A stretch of DNA of 64,000 nt from CAG-390 sp045531455 (lineage in GTDB: Bacteria > Bacillota > Clostridia > Oscillospirales > CAG-272): the NCBI GenBank assembly GCA_045531455.1, contig JAZSEA010000119.1, positions 1 through 64,000 on the forward strand. Reading direction: 5' to 3'. Under the pieces are notes generated by a model that saw nothing but the letters and a program-made list of their open reading frames with translations, had not been told where the DNA came from and ran no database searches. Below, one piece after another: positions 41,157-50,779 of the stretch. The number at the start of each line of letters is the position of its first letter. Position 1 is the first letter of the stretch. A program made the position numbers and the translations under genes.

Positions 41157-42227
41157 ATGCTCGAGCGACTCGCCAAATTAAACGAAAAATATACCGAGAT
41201 CTCCGCATCCCTCGAGGATCCCGCGGTGATCTCGGATATCGAAGGCTATACCAAATTACTCAAGGAATACAAGAATCTCACCCCCATAATCGACGAATAC
41301 CGCCGCTATCTTGCGGCTGTTGAGTCGGAAAAGGAGGCTCGCGCCATCCTTGACGATTCCTCCGCCTCCGAGCTCCACGAGCTTGCGCAGGAGGAATTTA
41401 CGGAAGCCAAGGCTACGATCGAGGATTCGATCGGCAAGCTGAAGATCCTTCTTCTCCCCCGCGACCCGAACGACGACAAGAACGTCATCGTCGAGATCCG
41501 CGCGGGCACGGGAGGCGACGAGGCAGCGCTCTTTGCGGCGGTGCTTTACAGAATGTATTCTATGTACTGCGACAGCTGCGGCTTCAAGATCTCTGTCGCC
41601 AATGCGAACGAGACCGATCGCGGCGGCTTCAAGGAGATCACCTTCTCCATCGAGGGCGACGGCGCATACTCGCGCTTCAAATTCGAGTCGGGAGTTCACC
41701 GCGTTCAGCGCGTTCCCGAGACCGAATCGCAGGGACGAATCCATACCTCGGCGGCAACCGTTGCCATTCTTCCCGAGGCTGACGCGGTCGAGGTCGAGAT
41801 CCTCCCCGCCGACCTCATCTTTGAATCCTGCAAATCGAGCGGCGCGGGCGGTCAGCATATCAACAAGACCGAATCCGCCGTACGTCTCACCCACAAGCCC
41901 ACGGGCATCGTCATCGAGTGCCAGCAGGAGCGCTCTCAGTTCCAGAACAAGGACAAAGCCCTCGCTATGCTCCGCGCCAAGCTCTACGATATGAAGCGCA
42001 CCGAGCAGGAAAACGCCATCGCGGGCGCACGCCGTTCGATGGTCGGTAGCGGAGACCGAAGCGAAAAGATCCGCACCTACAATTACCCGCAGAACCGAGT
42101 CACCGATCACAGGATCGGTCTGACCCTCCACAGCCTTGACACCTACGTGGACGGAAACATCGGCGAGATGATCGACGCTCTGATCGCCGCCGACACAGCC
42201 GAAAGACTGCGCGGAGAAAACCAATAA
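41157..42227 (+). CDS. prfA: Peptide chain release factor 1
   Basis: Terminates translation at UAA and UAG. The 356-aa protein has the PxT codon-reading motif as PET in RVPETESQGRIHTS near residue 186 (family usually has PAT or PVT) and the GGQ hydrolysis motif in SGAGGQHINKTESAVR near 230. The domain order is that of RF1, not RF2. Starts 3 nt after the M18 gene. No prmC methyltransferase is seen beside it. Confidence 0.96.
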   Translation: MLERLAKLNEKYTEISASLEDPAVISDIEGYTKLLKEYKNLTPIIDEYRRYLAAVESEKEARAILDDSSASELHELAQEEFTEAKATIEDSIGKLKILLLPRDPNDDKNVIVEIRAGTGGDEAALFAAVLYRMYSMYCDSCGFKISVANANETDRGGFKEITFSIEGDGAYSRFKFESGVHRVQRVPETESQGRIHTSAATVAILPEADAVEVEILPADLIFESCKSSGAGGQHINKTESAVRLTHKPTGIVIECQQERSQFQNKDKALAMLRAKLYDMKRTEQENAIAGARRSMVGSGDRSEKIRTYNYPQNRVTDHRIGLTLHSLDTYVDGNIGEMIDALIAADTAERLRGENQ

Positions 42228-42252
42228 AATCAATTATTTACGGAAGTTTTTT

Positions 42253-43296
42253 ATGAAGACCTTACTGATCAAAGTTGACCCCGAAAATCCGAGCGCGGAT
42301 GCCCTCGCGCCCGCCGCCGAAATTCTGAAGCGCGGCGGAACCGTGGTTTTCCCGACCGAAACCGTCTACGGTCTGGGCGGCGACGCCACACACAGCGAAA
42401 GCGCGGAAAAGATCTACGCCGCAAAGGGACGCCCCTCGGATAACCCTCTCATCATTCATATCTCGAAGCCCGAGGAGGCTGAGCCCTACGCCGAGACGAA
42501 CAAGCTCTGGCATAGGCTCGCGCGCCATTTTATGCCGGGTCCTTTGACAGTTATCCTTCCGAAAAAGGACACCATCCCGCTGACGGTAACGGGCGGTCTT
42601 GACAGCGTCGCCGTACGCTGTCCCGCCCATCCCGTTGCGCTCAAGCTCATTGAGCTGACGGGGCTTCCCGTTGCCGCACCGTCCGCGAATATCTCGGGCA
42701 AGCCCTCTCCGACCTGCGCCGCTCACGTCATCGAGGATCTGGACGGACGTGTTGATTGCATCATCGACGGCGGCGAATGCACCTTCGGAGTTGAATCAAC
42801 GATCGTCAAGATCACGGGCGAGGATTCTCTCATCCTTCTCCGCCCGGGTGCGGTCACGTACGACGCGCTCTGTTGCGTCTGCTCCGACGTTACCGTTTCT
42901 GACACGGTAATGAATAAGCTCAAGGAAAATGAACGTCCGCTCTGTCCCGGCTCAAAATACCGCCATTACGCTCCCGAAAAGCCGCTGACTCTCGTCGGAG
43001 GCTCGGATGAGGCACGGATCGCTTTCTTTGCCGAAAGGCAAAAGGAAGGCGCCGTCATCATATGTTATGACGAGCAGGCAGAGCAGATTGAATCGAATTC
43101 GGTCATCACGATCGGCAAAAAGGACGATCTTGAGGCTCAGGGTCACCGTCTCTTTGCCGCTCTCCGCGAATGCGATTCCCTCGAGGGCAGATGCGTATAC
43201 GCAAATCTTCCCTCAACCGACGGCTTCGGTCTGGCTCTTTACAACCGACTGATCCGTGCCGCCGCGCACACCGTCGTTTATCCCGATGAAAATTAA
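42253..43296 (+). CDS. Threonylcarbamoyl-AMP synthase, two-domain Sua5 type
   Basis: Makes threonylcarbamoyl-AMP for t6A37 of ANN-decoding tRNAs. The 347-aa length matches the Sua5 form: an N-terminal YrdC domain (GGTVVFPTETVYGLGGDAT near 29-47, KGRPSDNPLIIHI near 59, APSANISGKPSPT near 140) and a C-terminal Sua5 domain after the linker CPGSKYRHYAP near 236. It lies between prfA (25 nt) and the topoisomerase gene (36 nt). Confidence 0.93.
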   Translation: MKTLLIKVDPENPSADALAPAAEILKRGGTVVFPTETVYGLGGDATHSESAEKIYAAKGRPSDNPLIIHISKPEEAEPYAETNKLWHRLARHFMPGPLTVILPKKDTIPLTVTGGLDSVAVRCPAHPVALKLIELTGLPVAAPSANISGKPSPTCAAHVIEDLDGRVDCIIDGGECTFGVESTIVKITGEDSLILLRPGAVTYDALCCVCSDVTVSDTVMNKLKENERPLCPGSKYRHYAPEKPLTLVGGSDEARIAFFAERQKEGAVIICYDEQAEQIESNSVITIGKKDDLEAQGHRLFAALRECDSLEGRCVYANLPSTDGFGLALYNRLIRAAAHTVVYPDEN

Positions 43297-43332
43297 TTTT
43301 TGAATATAACTACTTTTATATAGAGGTACCAC

Positions 43333-45570
43333 ATGGCAAGAAAGAAAAAAGCAGAGGTCGTAGAGGTCCTTCCTCCCGCCCCCGCCACCGATCAGCCTAT
43401 AACTGAAACGATAGAAAAGAACTATATGCCCTACGTAATGAGCGTTATCGTGTCGCGTGCGATCCCCGAGATCGACGGCTTCAAGCCCTCGCACAGAAAG
43501 CTGCTCTATACGATGTACAAGATGGGGCTGCTCTCGGGTCCGAGAACCAAGAGCGCGAACGTCGTCGGACAGACGATGCGTCTGAATCCGCACGGTGACG
43601 CCGCGATTTACGACACAATGGTTCGTCTGACCCGCGATAACGCCGCTCTTCTCCATCCCTTCGTTGACTCGAAGGGTGCGTTCGGTAAGCAGTACAGCTC
43701 GAACATGGCACCCTCCGCATCGCGTTATACCGAGGTCCGACTCGAGAAATTTGCCTCCGAGCTCTTCATCGGCATCGATAAGGACGCCGTCGAAATGGTC
43801 GACAACTACGACAGCACGACAAAGGAGCCCGTTCTTCTCCCCACGACCTTCCCGAACATCCTCGTAACGCCAAATATGGGTATCGCGGTCGGTATGGCAT
43901 CGAGGATCTGCTCCTTCAACCTTGCCGAGGTCTGCGACGCTACGATCGCTCTTCTCCGCTCGCCCAAGCTTACGGTCGACGAGCTCCTTGATATTATGCC
44001 CGCACCCGATTTCCCCGGAGGCGGCGAGATCATCTACGACCGCGAGACGATGAAAAAGGTATATGAGACCGGCGAAGGTCCCGTCAAGATCCGTGCAAAA
44101 TACCGCTATGACAAGGCGGCAAACTGCATAGACATCCTCGAGATCCCCTATTCGACCACGATCGAGATCATAATGAAGAAGATCGCCGAGATGATGAAGG
44201 CGAATCAGCTCAAGGACGTCACCGACTTCCGCGATGAGATCGACCTTTCGGGCTTCAAGCTCACTCTCGACCTCCGACGCGGTGCCGATCCCGACGCAAC
44301 CATGCTCAAGCTCTTCAAGTCGACCGCGCTCGAGGATAACTTCTCCTGCAACTTCAACGTTATCATCAATTCCACACCGATGACCCTCGGCGTGCTTCCT
44401 CTTCTCCGCGAATGGATCAGCTTCCGCAAGGGCTGTCTCTCGCGCGAGCTGACCTTCGAGCTTAACAAGAAAAAGGATAAGCTCCATCTCCTGCTCGGTC
44501 TCGGAAAGATCCTGCTTGACATCGACAAGGCGATCAAGATCATCCGCAACACGCAGAAGGAATCCGAGGTCATTGCAAACCTCTGTAAAGGATTCTCGAT
44601 CGACGAGCGTCAGGCAGAGTACATCGCCGAGATCAAGCTCCGCTACCTCAACCGCGAATATCTGATCAACCGAATCAACGAGATCGACTCGCTCCGCAAG
44701 GAGATCGCAGACCTCGAAGAGACCCTCGCGGACGAGATCAAGCTCAAGCGTCTCATCGCAAAGCAGCTCGGCGAGATCAAGAAGAAGTATTCTCAGCCCC
44801 GCCGTTCGACTATCACGAACGCCGAGAACATCGACGTTTACCGTCCCGAGGAGCATATCGAGAACTATCCCGCGCACTTCTTCCTCACCGCGGAAGGCTA
44901 TTTCAAGAAGATCACCGACAAATCTCTCCGCGGAAACGACGAGCAGAAGTATAAGGACGGCGACCGTCTCCTTGCCGAATTCGACGGCGAGAACATCACC
45001 GAGCTCGCGGTCTTCACGAACAAGGCTCAGCTCTACCGCTTCAAGGCATCCGACGTCGCTCCTTGCAAGGCAAGCGAAATGGGCGAATTCCTTCCCGCCA
45101 AGCTCAAGTTTGACGATGACGAAAAGCCGATCTTCATCCGCGAGGACAAGGATTGGGACGAGAAGCGCAATATGGTCTTCGTCTTTGAAAACGGCAAGGG
45201 CGTAAAGGTCCCGCTCTCGGCATACGCCGTAAAGGGCACTCGCCGCAAGATGACGGGCGCGTATTCGGCGGTCTCCCCCATCGTCGGAATATTCGAGGAG
45301 CATAAGACCCCCTTCGAGCTCCTTATCATAACCACCGCCGACCGCGCGATCGTGCTTTCGACCAATCTCATTCCGCTGAAGACGACACGTACCGCGGCAG
45401 GCTCACAGCTTCTTCTCCTCAAGAAGGATGCAACAGTCGCAAGCGTTCTGCGTGACTTCGGCGACAAATTCGAGTCCACCAAGGGCTATAAAAAGACCAA
45501 GATCCCCGCAACACCCGTACTGCTCGTCGAGAAGGACATCGATAAGATGCAGATCAAGCTCGACATCTGA
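43333..45570 (+). CDS. Type IIA topoisomerase subunit A (ParC/GyrA-like)
   Basis: A 745-aa A subunit with MSVIVSRAIPEIDGFKPSHRKLLY near residue 36, the quinolone pocket HGDAAIYDTMVRL near 87 with Ala where E. coli GyrA has Ser83, and the active-site SRYTEVRLEKFA with Tyr near 132. A coiled-coil arm and a shortened C-terminal domain follow; the GyrA-box is not apparent, favouring ParC or a clostridial relative. No B subunit is adjacent. Eighth-position gene of a long operon; AGAGG precedes the start. Confidence 0.88.
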   Translation: MARKKKAEVVEVLPPAPATDQPITETIEKNYMPYVMSVIVSRAIPEIDGFKPSHRKLLYTMYKMGLLSGPRTKSANVVGQTMRLNPHGDAAIYDTMVRLTRDNAALLHPFVDSKGAFGKQYSSNMAPSASRYTEVRLEKFASELFIGIDKDAVEMVDNYDSTTKEPVLLPTTFPNILVTPNMGIAVGMASRICSFNLAEVCDATIALLRSPKLTVDELLDIMPAPDFPGGGEIIYDRETMKKVYETGEGPVKIRAKYRYDKAANCIDILEIPYSTTIEIIMKKIAEMMKANQLKDVTDFRDEIDLSGFKLTLDLRRGADPDATMLKLFKSTALEDNFSCNFNVIINSTPMTLGVLPLLREWISFRKGCLSRELTFELNKKKDKLHLLLGLGKILLDIDKAIKIIRNTQKESEVIANLCKGFSIDERQAEYIAEIKLRYLNREYLINRINEIDSLRKEIADLEETLADEIKLKRLIAKQLGEIKKKYSQPRRSTITNAENIDVYRPEEHIENYPAHFFLTAEGYFKKITDKSLRGNDEQKYKDGDRLLAEFDGENITELAVFTNKAQLYRFKASDVAPCKASEMGEFLPAKLKFDDDEKPIFIREDKDWDEKRNMVFVFENGKGVKVPLSAYAVKGTRRKMTGAYSAVSPIVGIFEEHKTPFELLIITTADRAIVLSTNLIPLKTTRTAAGSQLLLLKKDATVASVLRDFGDKFESTKGYKKTKIPATPVLLVEKDIDKMQIKLDI

Positions 45571-45590
45571 TACCCCAACAGAGGTTTATA

Positions 45591-46562
45591 ATGAAGTTTA
45601 AAATCAAAATCAAAAGAGGAGCCATTCTCCTGCTTGCGCTGATACTTGCAGGCACCGCCTCGCTTGCGGTGTACGCATCGGTAAGCTACGACAGCTCCAA
45701 GGACCCCGTTGTTGCCTTCTCCGGTATGGTCGCATACGTTGAATCGGTTCTCAAGGACATCAGAGAGTCGATCGCAAAGCTTGACACGCGTCTGACTCTG
45801 CTTGAGATCGCGGGTCCGCAAGGCGGCGGAAGCTCGGGAGGCACAGGCATCAGCGCGGAACAGCTTGCCGAGATCTATGCCGAGATCGACGCGGTCAAAA
45901 AGGCAAACGAAGAGCTCGCGGCTGAAAACGCTTCGCTCAAAACCGAGATCAAGAACGTAAAGAACGAGCTTCTCTCGCTTTATGACGAGCTTGCCGCCGA
46001 TTACGACAGCATGAAGAGCTCGATCGCGGGACTTTCAACCGATATAACAAATCTGCAGAATCAGATCACCTCGACCAAGAAGGATCTCTCGACCCTTGAG
46101 AAGAACTTCAAGCAGATCGCGGATATATCAACAAAGCTCGAAACCGTTTCCTACAAGCTCAACAATCTGACCTCATCGAAGGGCGATATCACCCTTCTCA
46201 AGAACAGCGTGAAGGAGCTTGAAGATCAGCTCGACAGCATTCTCAACGAGCTCGGCAAGGTATACGAGACGGTATTCGTACCCTACGGCGCAACCGTTAT
46301 AGCCACCGACGACGATGACACCGTAATGCTCATTCTCCGCTCGGGCTCCGCAGTTGCGGTCTCGCCCTACACAGAGATCGGCACCGTACAGGGTCTCAAT
46401 GACCTGACCGACGGCGTTGACCTCCTCAACGGCGATCAGATCCCACTCTTCAACAGCATAATGATCCCCCGCGGAGGCAAGGACGGCCGCGGAGTTACGG
46501 TAACGTCGCTCGAGGGCGCGTATTTCCTCCTGGGAGGTGACTACACAATTGTCGAACCGTAA
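45591..46562 (+). CDS. Secreted coiled-coil protein
   Basis: A 323-aa protein with a signal peptide or anchor near 10-30, a Gly/Ser break (GGGSSGGTG near 80) and a long coiled coil (about 90-215: repeated L/I at heptad spacing such as VKKANEELAAENASLKTEIKNVKNELL). The last 100 residues form a small beta domain (TVIATDDDDTVMLILRSGSAVAV, then SLEGAYFLLGGDYTIVE). Probably exported, and trimeric by analogy. The SpoIID-like gene starts inside its end, so the two products are likely made together. Confidence 0.7.
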   Translation: MKFKIKIKRGAILLLALILAGTASLAVYASVSYDSSKDPVVAFSGMVAYVESVLKDIRESIAKLDTRLTLLEIAGPQGGGSSGGTGISAEQLAEIYAEIDAVKKANEELAAENASLKTEIKNVKNELLSLYDELAADYDSMKSSIAGLSTDITNLQNQITSTKKDLSTLEKNFKQIADISTKLETVSYKLNNLTSSKGDITLLKNSVKELEDQLDSILNELGKVYETVFVPYGATVIATDDDDTVMLILRSGSAVAVSPYTEIGTVQGLNDLTDGVDLLNGDQIPLFNSIMIPRGGKDGRGVTVTSLEGAYFLLGGDYTIVEP

Positions 46563-48534
46563 GAAACGCAAAAATACGCGGCAGCTCTTTGTCCGCATAA
46601 TTGCGGGCTTGATGGCGATACTGATGATCATCGGCGTTGTGTATATGGCGATAGCTTTTGCGATAGACGCCTCGGCTCTTCCCCTTGAAAGCTATAAATT
46701 CAGCACCGAGAAGACCTCGGACGATTTCCGTCTGGCGGTCGGTATCCAATACGGCTCAAGCGCATTCCCGCTCCACGCGATAACCTCCCCGAACGGTTTT
46801 GTCTTCGGCGAGGCGGAGATCACGAGAACGGCGCATAATTTCACCCCTCTCTATACGATCAGAGAGACCGACATTGCCGCAGTCGTTGACACAAACCTCA
46901 CGGTTGGCTACGAATCCTGCGAGATCGCAAAGAGCGAATCCGAGACCGACATCGGCGGCTACAACGTCGAGATCTCGATAGACAAGGTCGATCTCTGGGC
47001 AAACCTTGACGACCTCAAGGACCTCTTCGCGCCCCTCTACACCCACGTCTTCCCCGCCTACATCAACGGCAATAAGGTACTCCGCGTAGGTGCGTTCGCA
47101 AATTATTCGGAAGCCAATGCCGCTGCCGCCGCGATCACGACAATGCTGGACGGCTTTTCGGTATCTGTAGCGTCGCCCTCATCATCGGGCGTGACCTATC
47201 TCAATTCGGATTACGATACCATCCTCTTTGAATATTCGGGAGCAGACGGCTTTTGCAGCGGTGTTGCCGCGGTACAGTTCGAGCTTGCCGATTATTCCTA
47301 CCTCTACTACTCCCGCACCTCCTACCTCTACGACGGCGTTTTCTGCTTCAAGAGATACCTCTCGGACAGCGCGGAGGGTCTTTCGATGATCAATCTTGTC
47401 GGAATGCAGGAATACGTCGAGGGAGTTCTTCCCTACGAGGTATCGAGCACCTGGCCGATCGAGTGCCTCAAGGCTTTCTCGATAATGGTTCGCTCATTCG
47501 CTATGTCGAACCTCAACCGCCACTATAATGCCTACGGCTTTGACATCTGCCCGTCCTCCTGCTGTCAGGTCTATAAGGGACGAAGACTCGTCACCGACAG
47601 CGTAGTAGAAGCAGTCGCGGCGACGAAGAATATGATCCTCGTCTTCGGCGACGAGATCGTAAATGCCGCCTATTCCTCCTCGCAGGGCGGATACAGCGTT
47701 GCCTCGCAGTACGTATGGGGCGGAACGCTCGGATATATGGTCAACCAGGCGACACCTTGGGAGGACTACAGCGACGTCAGAAACGGTCTGTGGACCGCCG
47801 AGATCACCGAAAAGGAGCTTGCCGCGCAGTTCAAGAACGCGGGCTACAGCTCGATCAAGGGCTCAAAGATCGTTGATTTCTCCTATCAGACCTGCGACGA
47901 CTCGCCCTATCTCTACAGCTTCACGGGAATCGACGAAAAGGGCAACAGCGCGACCGCGACTAAAAGCTCGAAGGTCAAATCCCTCTTCGGCTCCTTCGTC
48001 AAATCCTCAAACTTCACGATAGCCAAGGGTGAGCTTACATATTCCTACACCGACGTTATCGAAAACAGGATAGTCAACCTCAACGGCGCATACAACGGCG
48101 AGATCAGCGTCTACACCTCAAAGGGCGTTGAAAAGACAGATGTCTCCCTGCTCAACTTCTTCACCGATTTCGGAAAGGCACTTGATGACGCCTCAAGCGC
48201 GCTCTTTGCAAAAACGCAGGACGGCACCGCGGTCCTTACCGCATCGGACATCGATATTCCCGTTTCGACCATTCCCGACTCCGAGGGATATTACACGATA
48301 GTATCGAACTATGGCGACTTCCTGATCGTTTCCGACGTCCGCGACGTCTTTGAGACCGTCAAGGCAAGCGACCCCAACAATTACGTCATAGCAGGTATGG
48401 GATACGGCCACGGCGTCGGCGCAAGCCAGTACGGCACCCTCCACCTTGCCAAAGCAGGAGCAACCTTCGACCAGATCGTCCGCGCGTACTACGTCGGAAC
48501 CGAGATCGTAAACATCGGAGATTTCTTTAAATAA
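46549..48534 (+). CDS. SpoIID/LytB-domain protein
   Basis: A 661-aa membrane-anchored protein: helix near 15-37, a repeat-like N-terminal region, then the SpoIID region with YVEGVLPYEVSSTWPIECLKA near 285-305, VRSFAMSNLNRHYNAYGFDIC, SSSQGGYSVASQYVWGG near 378 and the end motif GMGYGHGVGASQYGTLHLA near 626. SpoIID is a lytic transglycosylase of engulfment. I suggest TTG at 46549, spaced 10 nt from GGGAGGT; a GTG at 46537 overlaps that site. The gene overlaps its coiled-coil neighbour. Confidence 0.85.
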   Translation: MSNRKKRKNTRQLFVRIIAGLMAILMIIGVVYMAIAFAIDASALPLESYKFSTEKTSDDFRLAVGIQYGSSAFPLHAITSPNGFVFGEAEITRTAHNFTPLYTIRETDIAAVVDTNLTVGYESCEIAKSESETDIGGYNVEISIDKVDLWANLDDLKDLFAPLYTHVFPAYINGNKVLRVGAFANYSEANAAAAAITTMLDGFSVSVASPSSSGVTYLNSDYDTILFEYSGADGFCSGVAAVQFELADYSYLYYSRTSYLYDGVFCFKRYLSDSAEGLSMINLVGMQEYVEGVLPYEVSSTWPIECLKAFSIMVRSFAMSNLNRHYNAYGFDICPSSCCQVYKGRRLVTDSVVEAVAATKNMILVFGDEIVNAAYSSSQGGYSVASQYVWGGTLGYMVNQATPWEDYSDVRNGLWTAEITEKELAAQFKNAGYSSIKGSKIVDFSYQTCDDSPYLYSFTGIDEKGNSATATKSSKVKSLFGSFVKSSNFTIAKGELTYSYTDVIENRIVNLNGAYNGEISVYTSKGVEKTDVSLLNFFTDFGKALDDASSALFAKTQDGTAVLTASDIDIPVSTIPDSEGYYTIVSNYGDFLIVSDVRDVFETVKASDPNNYVIAGMGYGHGVGASQYGTLHLAKAGATFDQIVRAYYVGTEIVNIGDFFK

Positions 48535-48834
48535 GTGAAAAGTGGAAAGTGGAAAGTGGAAAGTTTCGGTAAATTTCCTCGCTCCGCTCGGAAATTATAA
48601 AGAATAATAATTTGGTTTCCGATTGATAGCCCATTGTACGCTTCTGTCCCGATCGTTGGCTTAATAAAATAAATCGAGATGTTTTGAAGTTGCTTCATTA
48701 CATCTCGATTTTTTCTTTTATAGGTTTGAGTCTGACAAAGGATTATTAAGACAGAGCAAAATTTTTGTAATATGCTTTTCGGCTTGCCGAAAAGCTACCT
48801 TAACTCTGAACTCTGCACTCTGAACTCTGCACTC
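48535..48834 (+). repeat. Heptamer-ended intergenic element, copy B
   Basis: Begins at the first base after the SpoIID stop. Left end repeats AAAGTGG (7-mer), right end repeats CTCTGCA/CTCTGAA, so here the ends do not pair with each other. The three inner hairpins and TTAAGG-like closings match copy A (AAATTTCC/GGAAATT; ATCGAGATGT/ACATCTCGAT at 48671-48710; CTTTTCGG/CCGAAAAG). Confidence 0.82.
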
Positions 48835-48840
48835 AAATAA

Positions 48841-48870
48841 TTCCCCGAACATCGCTTGACACTCGGGGAA
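48841..48870. terminator. Hairpin after element B
   Basis: TTCCCCGA / TCGGGGAA arms with a 14-nt loop; can serve minus-strand transcripts of the sigma operon. Confidence 0.55.
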
Positions 48871-48878
48871 AATATTTA

Positions 48879-48963
48879 TTCGGTTAAATGCTCATCATCA
48901 CTCGGCAGCAACGCCGTCACACGATCCACCTGATCCTCGGGGAGCGAAGCAACTCTCCTTGAT
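48879..48963 (-). pseudogene. Orphan C-terminal coding fragment
   Basis: On the minus strand an open frame without start reads RRVASLPEDQVDRV then TALLPSDDEHLTE and a TAA, with the hairpin at 48841-48870 just after it. It has coding-like codons and is out of frame with the membrane gene at 48998, which ends 35 bp earlier. Best explained as the remnant of a lost or truncated 3' part of a gene; chance cannot be excluded. Confidence 0.35.
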
Positions 48964-48997
48964 TTTGTTTTTGTATAATTATCTTGTTTTTCTTTAA

Positions 48998-50074
48998 TCA
49001 ATGATATGAATAAGAATGACGGTAGTAAATTGCCTCCATATCAGCATAACTCAGAATCCCTTCATCGTATGCTTGATTCAGCGGGATAATTCTGTCATTA
49101 CTATATACCCATATCTCTTTTGATGGCCAACAAATAGTAAAAGTAAACCCTGCGATTTCGTAATAGGTGAAAAATTCTTCGGTGACAACACTTTCATCCC
49201 TTGATCTGAAAACGATATTGTTTCCGAATTTGCCGTAGCAATATGTGTCCTGCTTCCCAAGCTGTACTTCTGTCAATGATTCCGCATATATGCTTGTTTC
49301 ACCAAATTTATCTTTCCAAGCAGTATTTATTGCAGATAAATCCTCTGCGGTTATCGGAATTTTATCGACAATGTTGCGATCGGTAAAATACCTCATATAT
49401 TCATTACTTCGCAAATAAATAGTTTTGATAAAATCATCGGTAATAAGTTCATCCTCATAGACTTGTTGCATCGTGACTCGTTTATAGTCTTTATAAAGAT
49501 AAATATCAAATCCCGAATGATAATAGAAGTCATAGCCGGCCAAACCTATACTATGCGTGGCATCCGTATCGCCAACCTCCCATAAAACAACGTAACCTTC
49601 TATAGTTCCGTAATACTTAATTCCGGATGACATACCTTCGTTTAGTTCACCTATATTCACGTTGCCTAGCGACCTGCATGAATTCACCATATTCAATAAT
49701 TCATTGGTCAAAGGCTCTAAATCTTTTATCGGATCAAGATATGAACCGAAAATATGGTCGCTATTCGCTTCGGTATCATCAATGATTCCCGAGTTTTCTT
49801 CCGCAGTCCCGCTTCCCGCGCCGGCTGTGAAATTGCTTACAACGTATGTGAAAAAGCTGACCAGCGGGGAAGCCATAGCCAGCAAGAGCAGGCTCGCCGC
49901 CAGAGCTACGTATATTTTACTGTGCTTGAGCGGCGTCCTCCAGGTAATTTTCGGCTCATCCGCGCTCGCGGGAGCGTACTTCATCTTATATCTCGCCGCG
50001 GAGGCGATATATGCGTCGTCTATATACTCGAGCGCGTCGAGCAATCTTGTGTCTCTGATCACCTCTGTTCTCAT
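48998..50074 (-). CDS. Anti-sigma-factor-like membrane protein
   Basis: A 358-aa protein, start at 50074 (overlaps the sigma stop by ATGA, after GGAGGG). About 75 cytoplasmic residues, one membrane helix near 57-80 (IYVALAASLLLLAMASPLV), then an outer domain of about 270 residues with many Tyr and Asp. Position and topology fit a partner of the sigma factor, but no zinc-binding anti-sigma motif is seen. The outer part is unlike any family I recognise. A coding remnant lies downstream. Confidence 0.7.
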   Translation of the reverse strand: MRTEVIRDTRLLDALEYIDDAYIASAARYKMKYAPASADEPKITWRTPLKHSKIYVALAASLLLLAMASPLVSFFTYVVSNFTAGAGSGTAEENSGIIDDTEANSDHIFGSYLDPIKDLEPLTNELLNMVNSCRSLGNVNIGELNEGMSSGIKYYGTIEGYVVLWEVGDTDATHSIGLAGYDFYYHSGFDIYLYKDYKRVTMQQVYEDELITDDFIKTIYLRSNEYMRYFTDRNIVDKIPITAEDLSAINTAWKDKFGETSIYAESLTEVQLGKQDTYCYGKFGNNIVFRSRDESVVTEEFFTYYEIAGFTFTICWPSKEIWVYSNDRIIPLNQAYDEGILSYADMEAIYYRHSYSYH

Positions 50075-50628
50075 ACTATTATTCCCTCCTTCGCGAGTTC
50101 TTCCCGCAGTCTCTTTCTCAGCCTTTCGCAGAGCGATTTGATCAGGCTCTCCGAAAGTCCCGTTCTTCTGCTTACCTCGGGCACCGTGTCGCGGTACCAA
50201 TAACGCAGAACGAATACGTCACGGTCGCGCTTCGACAGAGTCCCGAGAAATTTGTTGATTATCTCGCCCGTACGCTTTGCCTCGTATTCCTCCGCAAGTG
50301 TCTTTCCGTCGGGGATAAGATCAAGCAGCTCCTCTCCCGCGGAATTGTAATTCGCGCATCTCTTCCACATATTGTTCGATCTCGTCCGCTTCAGCGCAAT
50401 ATTCTTCACGAGCCTCGATATGTACGCGCAGAGATTATCCGGCTTTTCTGGCGGAATGTTGTTCCAGAGCGCAAGCATCGCGTCGTTGACGCATTCCTCG
50501 CGGTCCTCATTCTGCGTGAGTATGTTGTCCGCTATCGAACGGCAAAGACCGCCGTATTTCTTCTCTGCTGCGCGTAAGCCTTCTTCATTGTTGTCGTATA
50601 TCATCTCAACGATCTTTTTGTCATCCAT
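50071..50628 (-). CDS. ECF-like sigma-70 family sigma factor
   Basis: About 185 aa. Region 2 is near residues 10-90 (CRSIADNILTQNEDREECVNDAMLALWNNIP), and region 4 near 130-180 (LSKRDRDVFVLRYWYRDTVPEVSRRTGLSESLIKSLCERLRKRLR) has a helix-turn-helix. There is no region 3. I place the start at 50628, 8 nt after GGAGG, rather than at two earlier ATGs. Followed with a 4-nt overlap by its probable membrane partner. Target promoters are unknown. Confidence 0.9.
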   Translation of the reverse strand: MDDKKIVEMIYDNNEEGLRAAEKKYGGLCRSIADNILTQNEDREECVNDAMLALWNNIPPEKPDNLCAYISRLVKNIALKRTRSNNMWKRCANYNSAGEELLDLIPDGKTLAEEYEAKRTGEIINKFLGTLSKRDRDVFVLRYWYRDTVPEVSRRTGLSESLIKSLCERLRKRLREELAKEGIIV

Positions 50629-50779
50629 CGGCATTTCCTCCTTCACCCTTTAAGTACCCAAAACATACCAAACCGTCGCACGCGTTTTTCACTTTTGTAT
50701 ATTTGCACAATACAATGCCGCCTCTTTTGTGCAACTTGACTCATTTGCCTTCATATATAATGATACCATATTTTTATTC

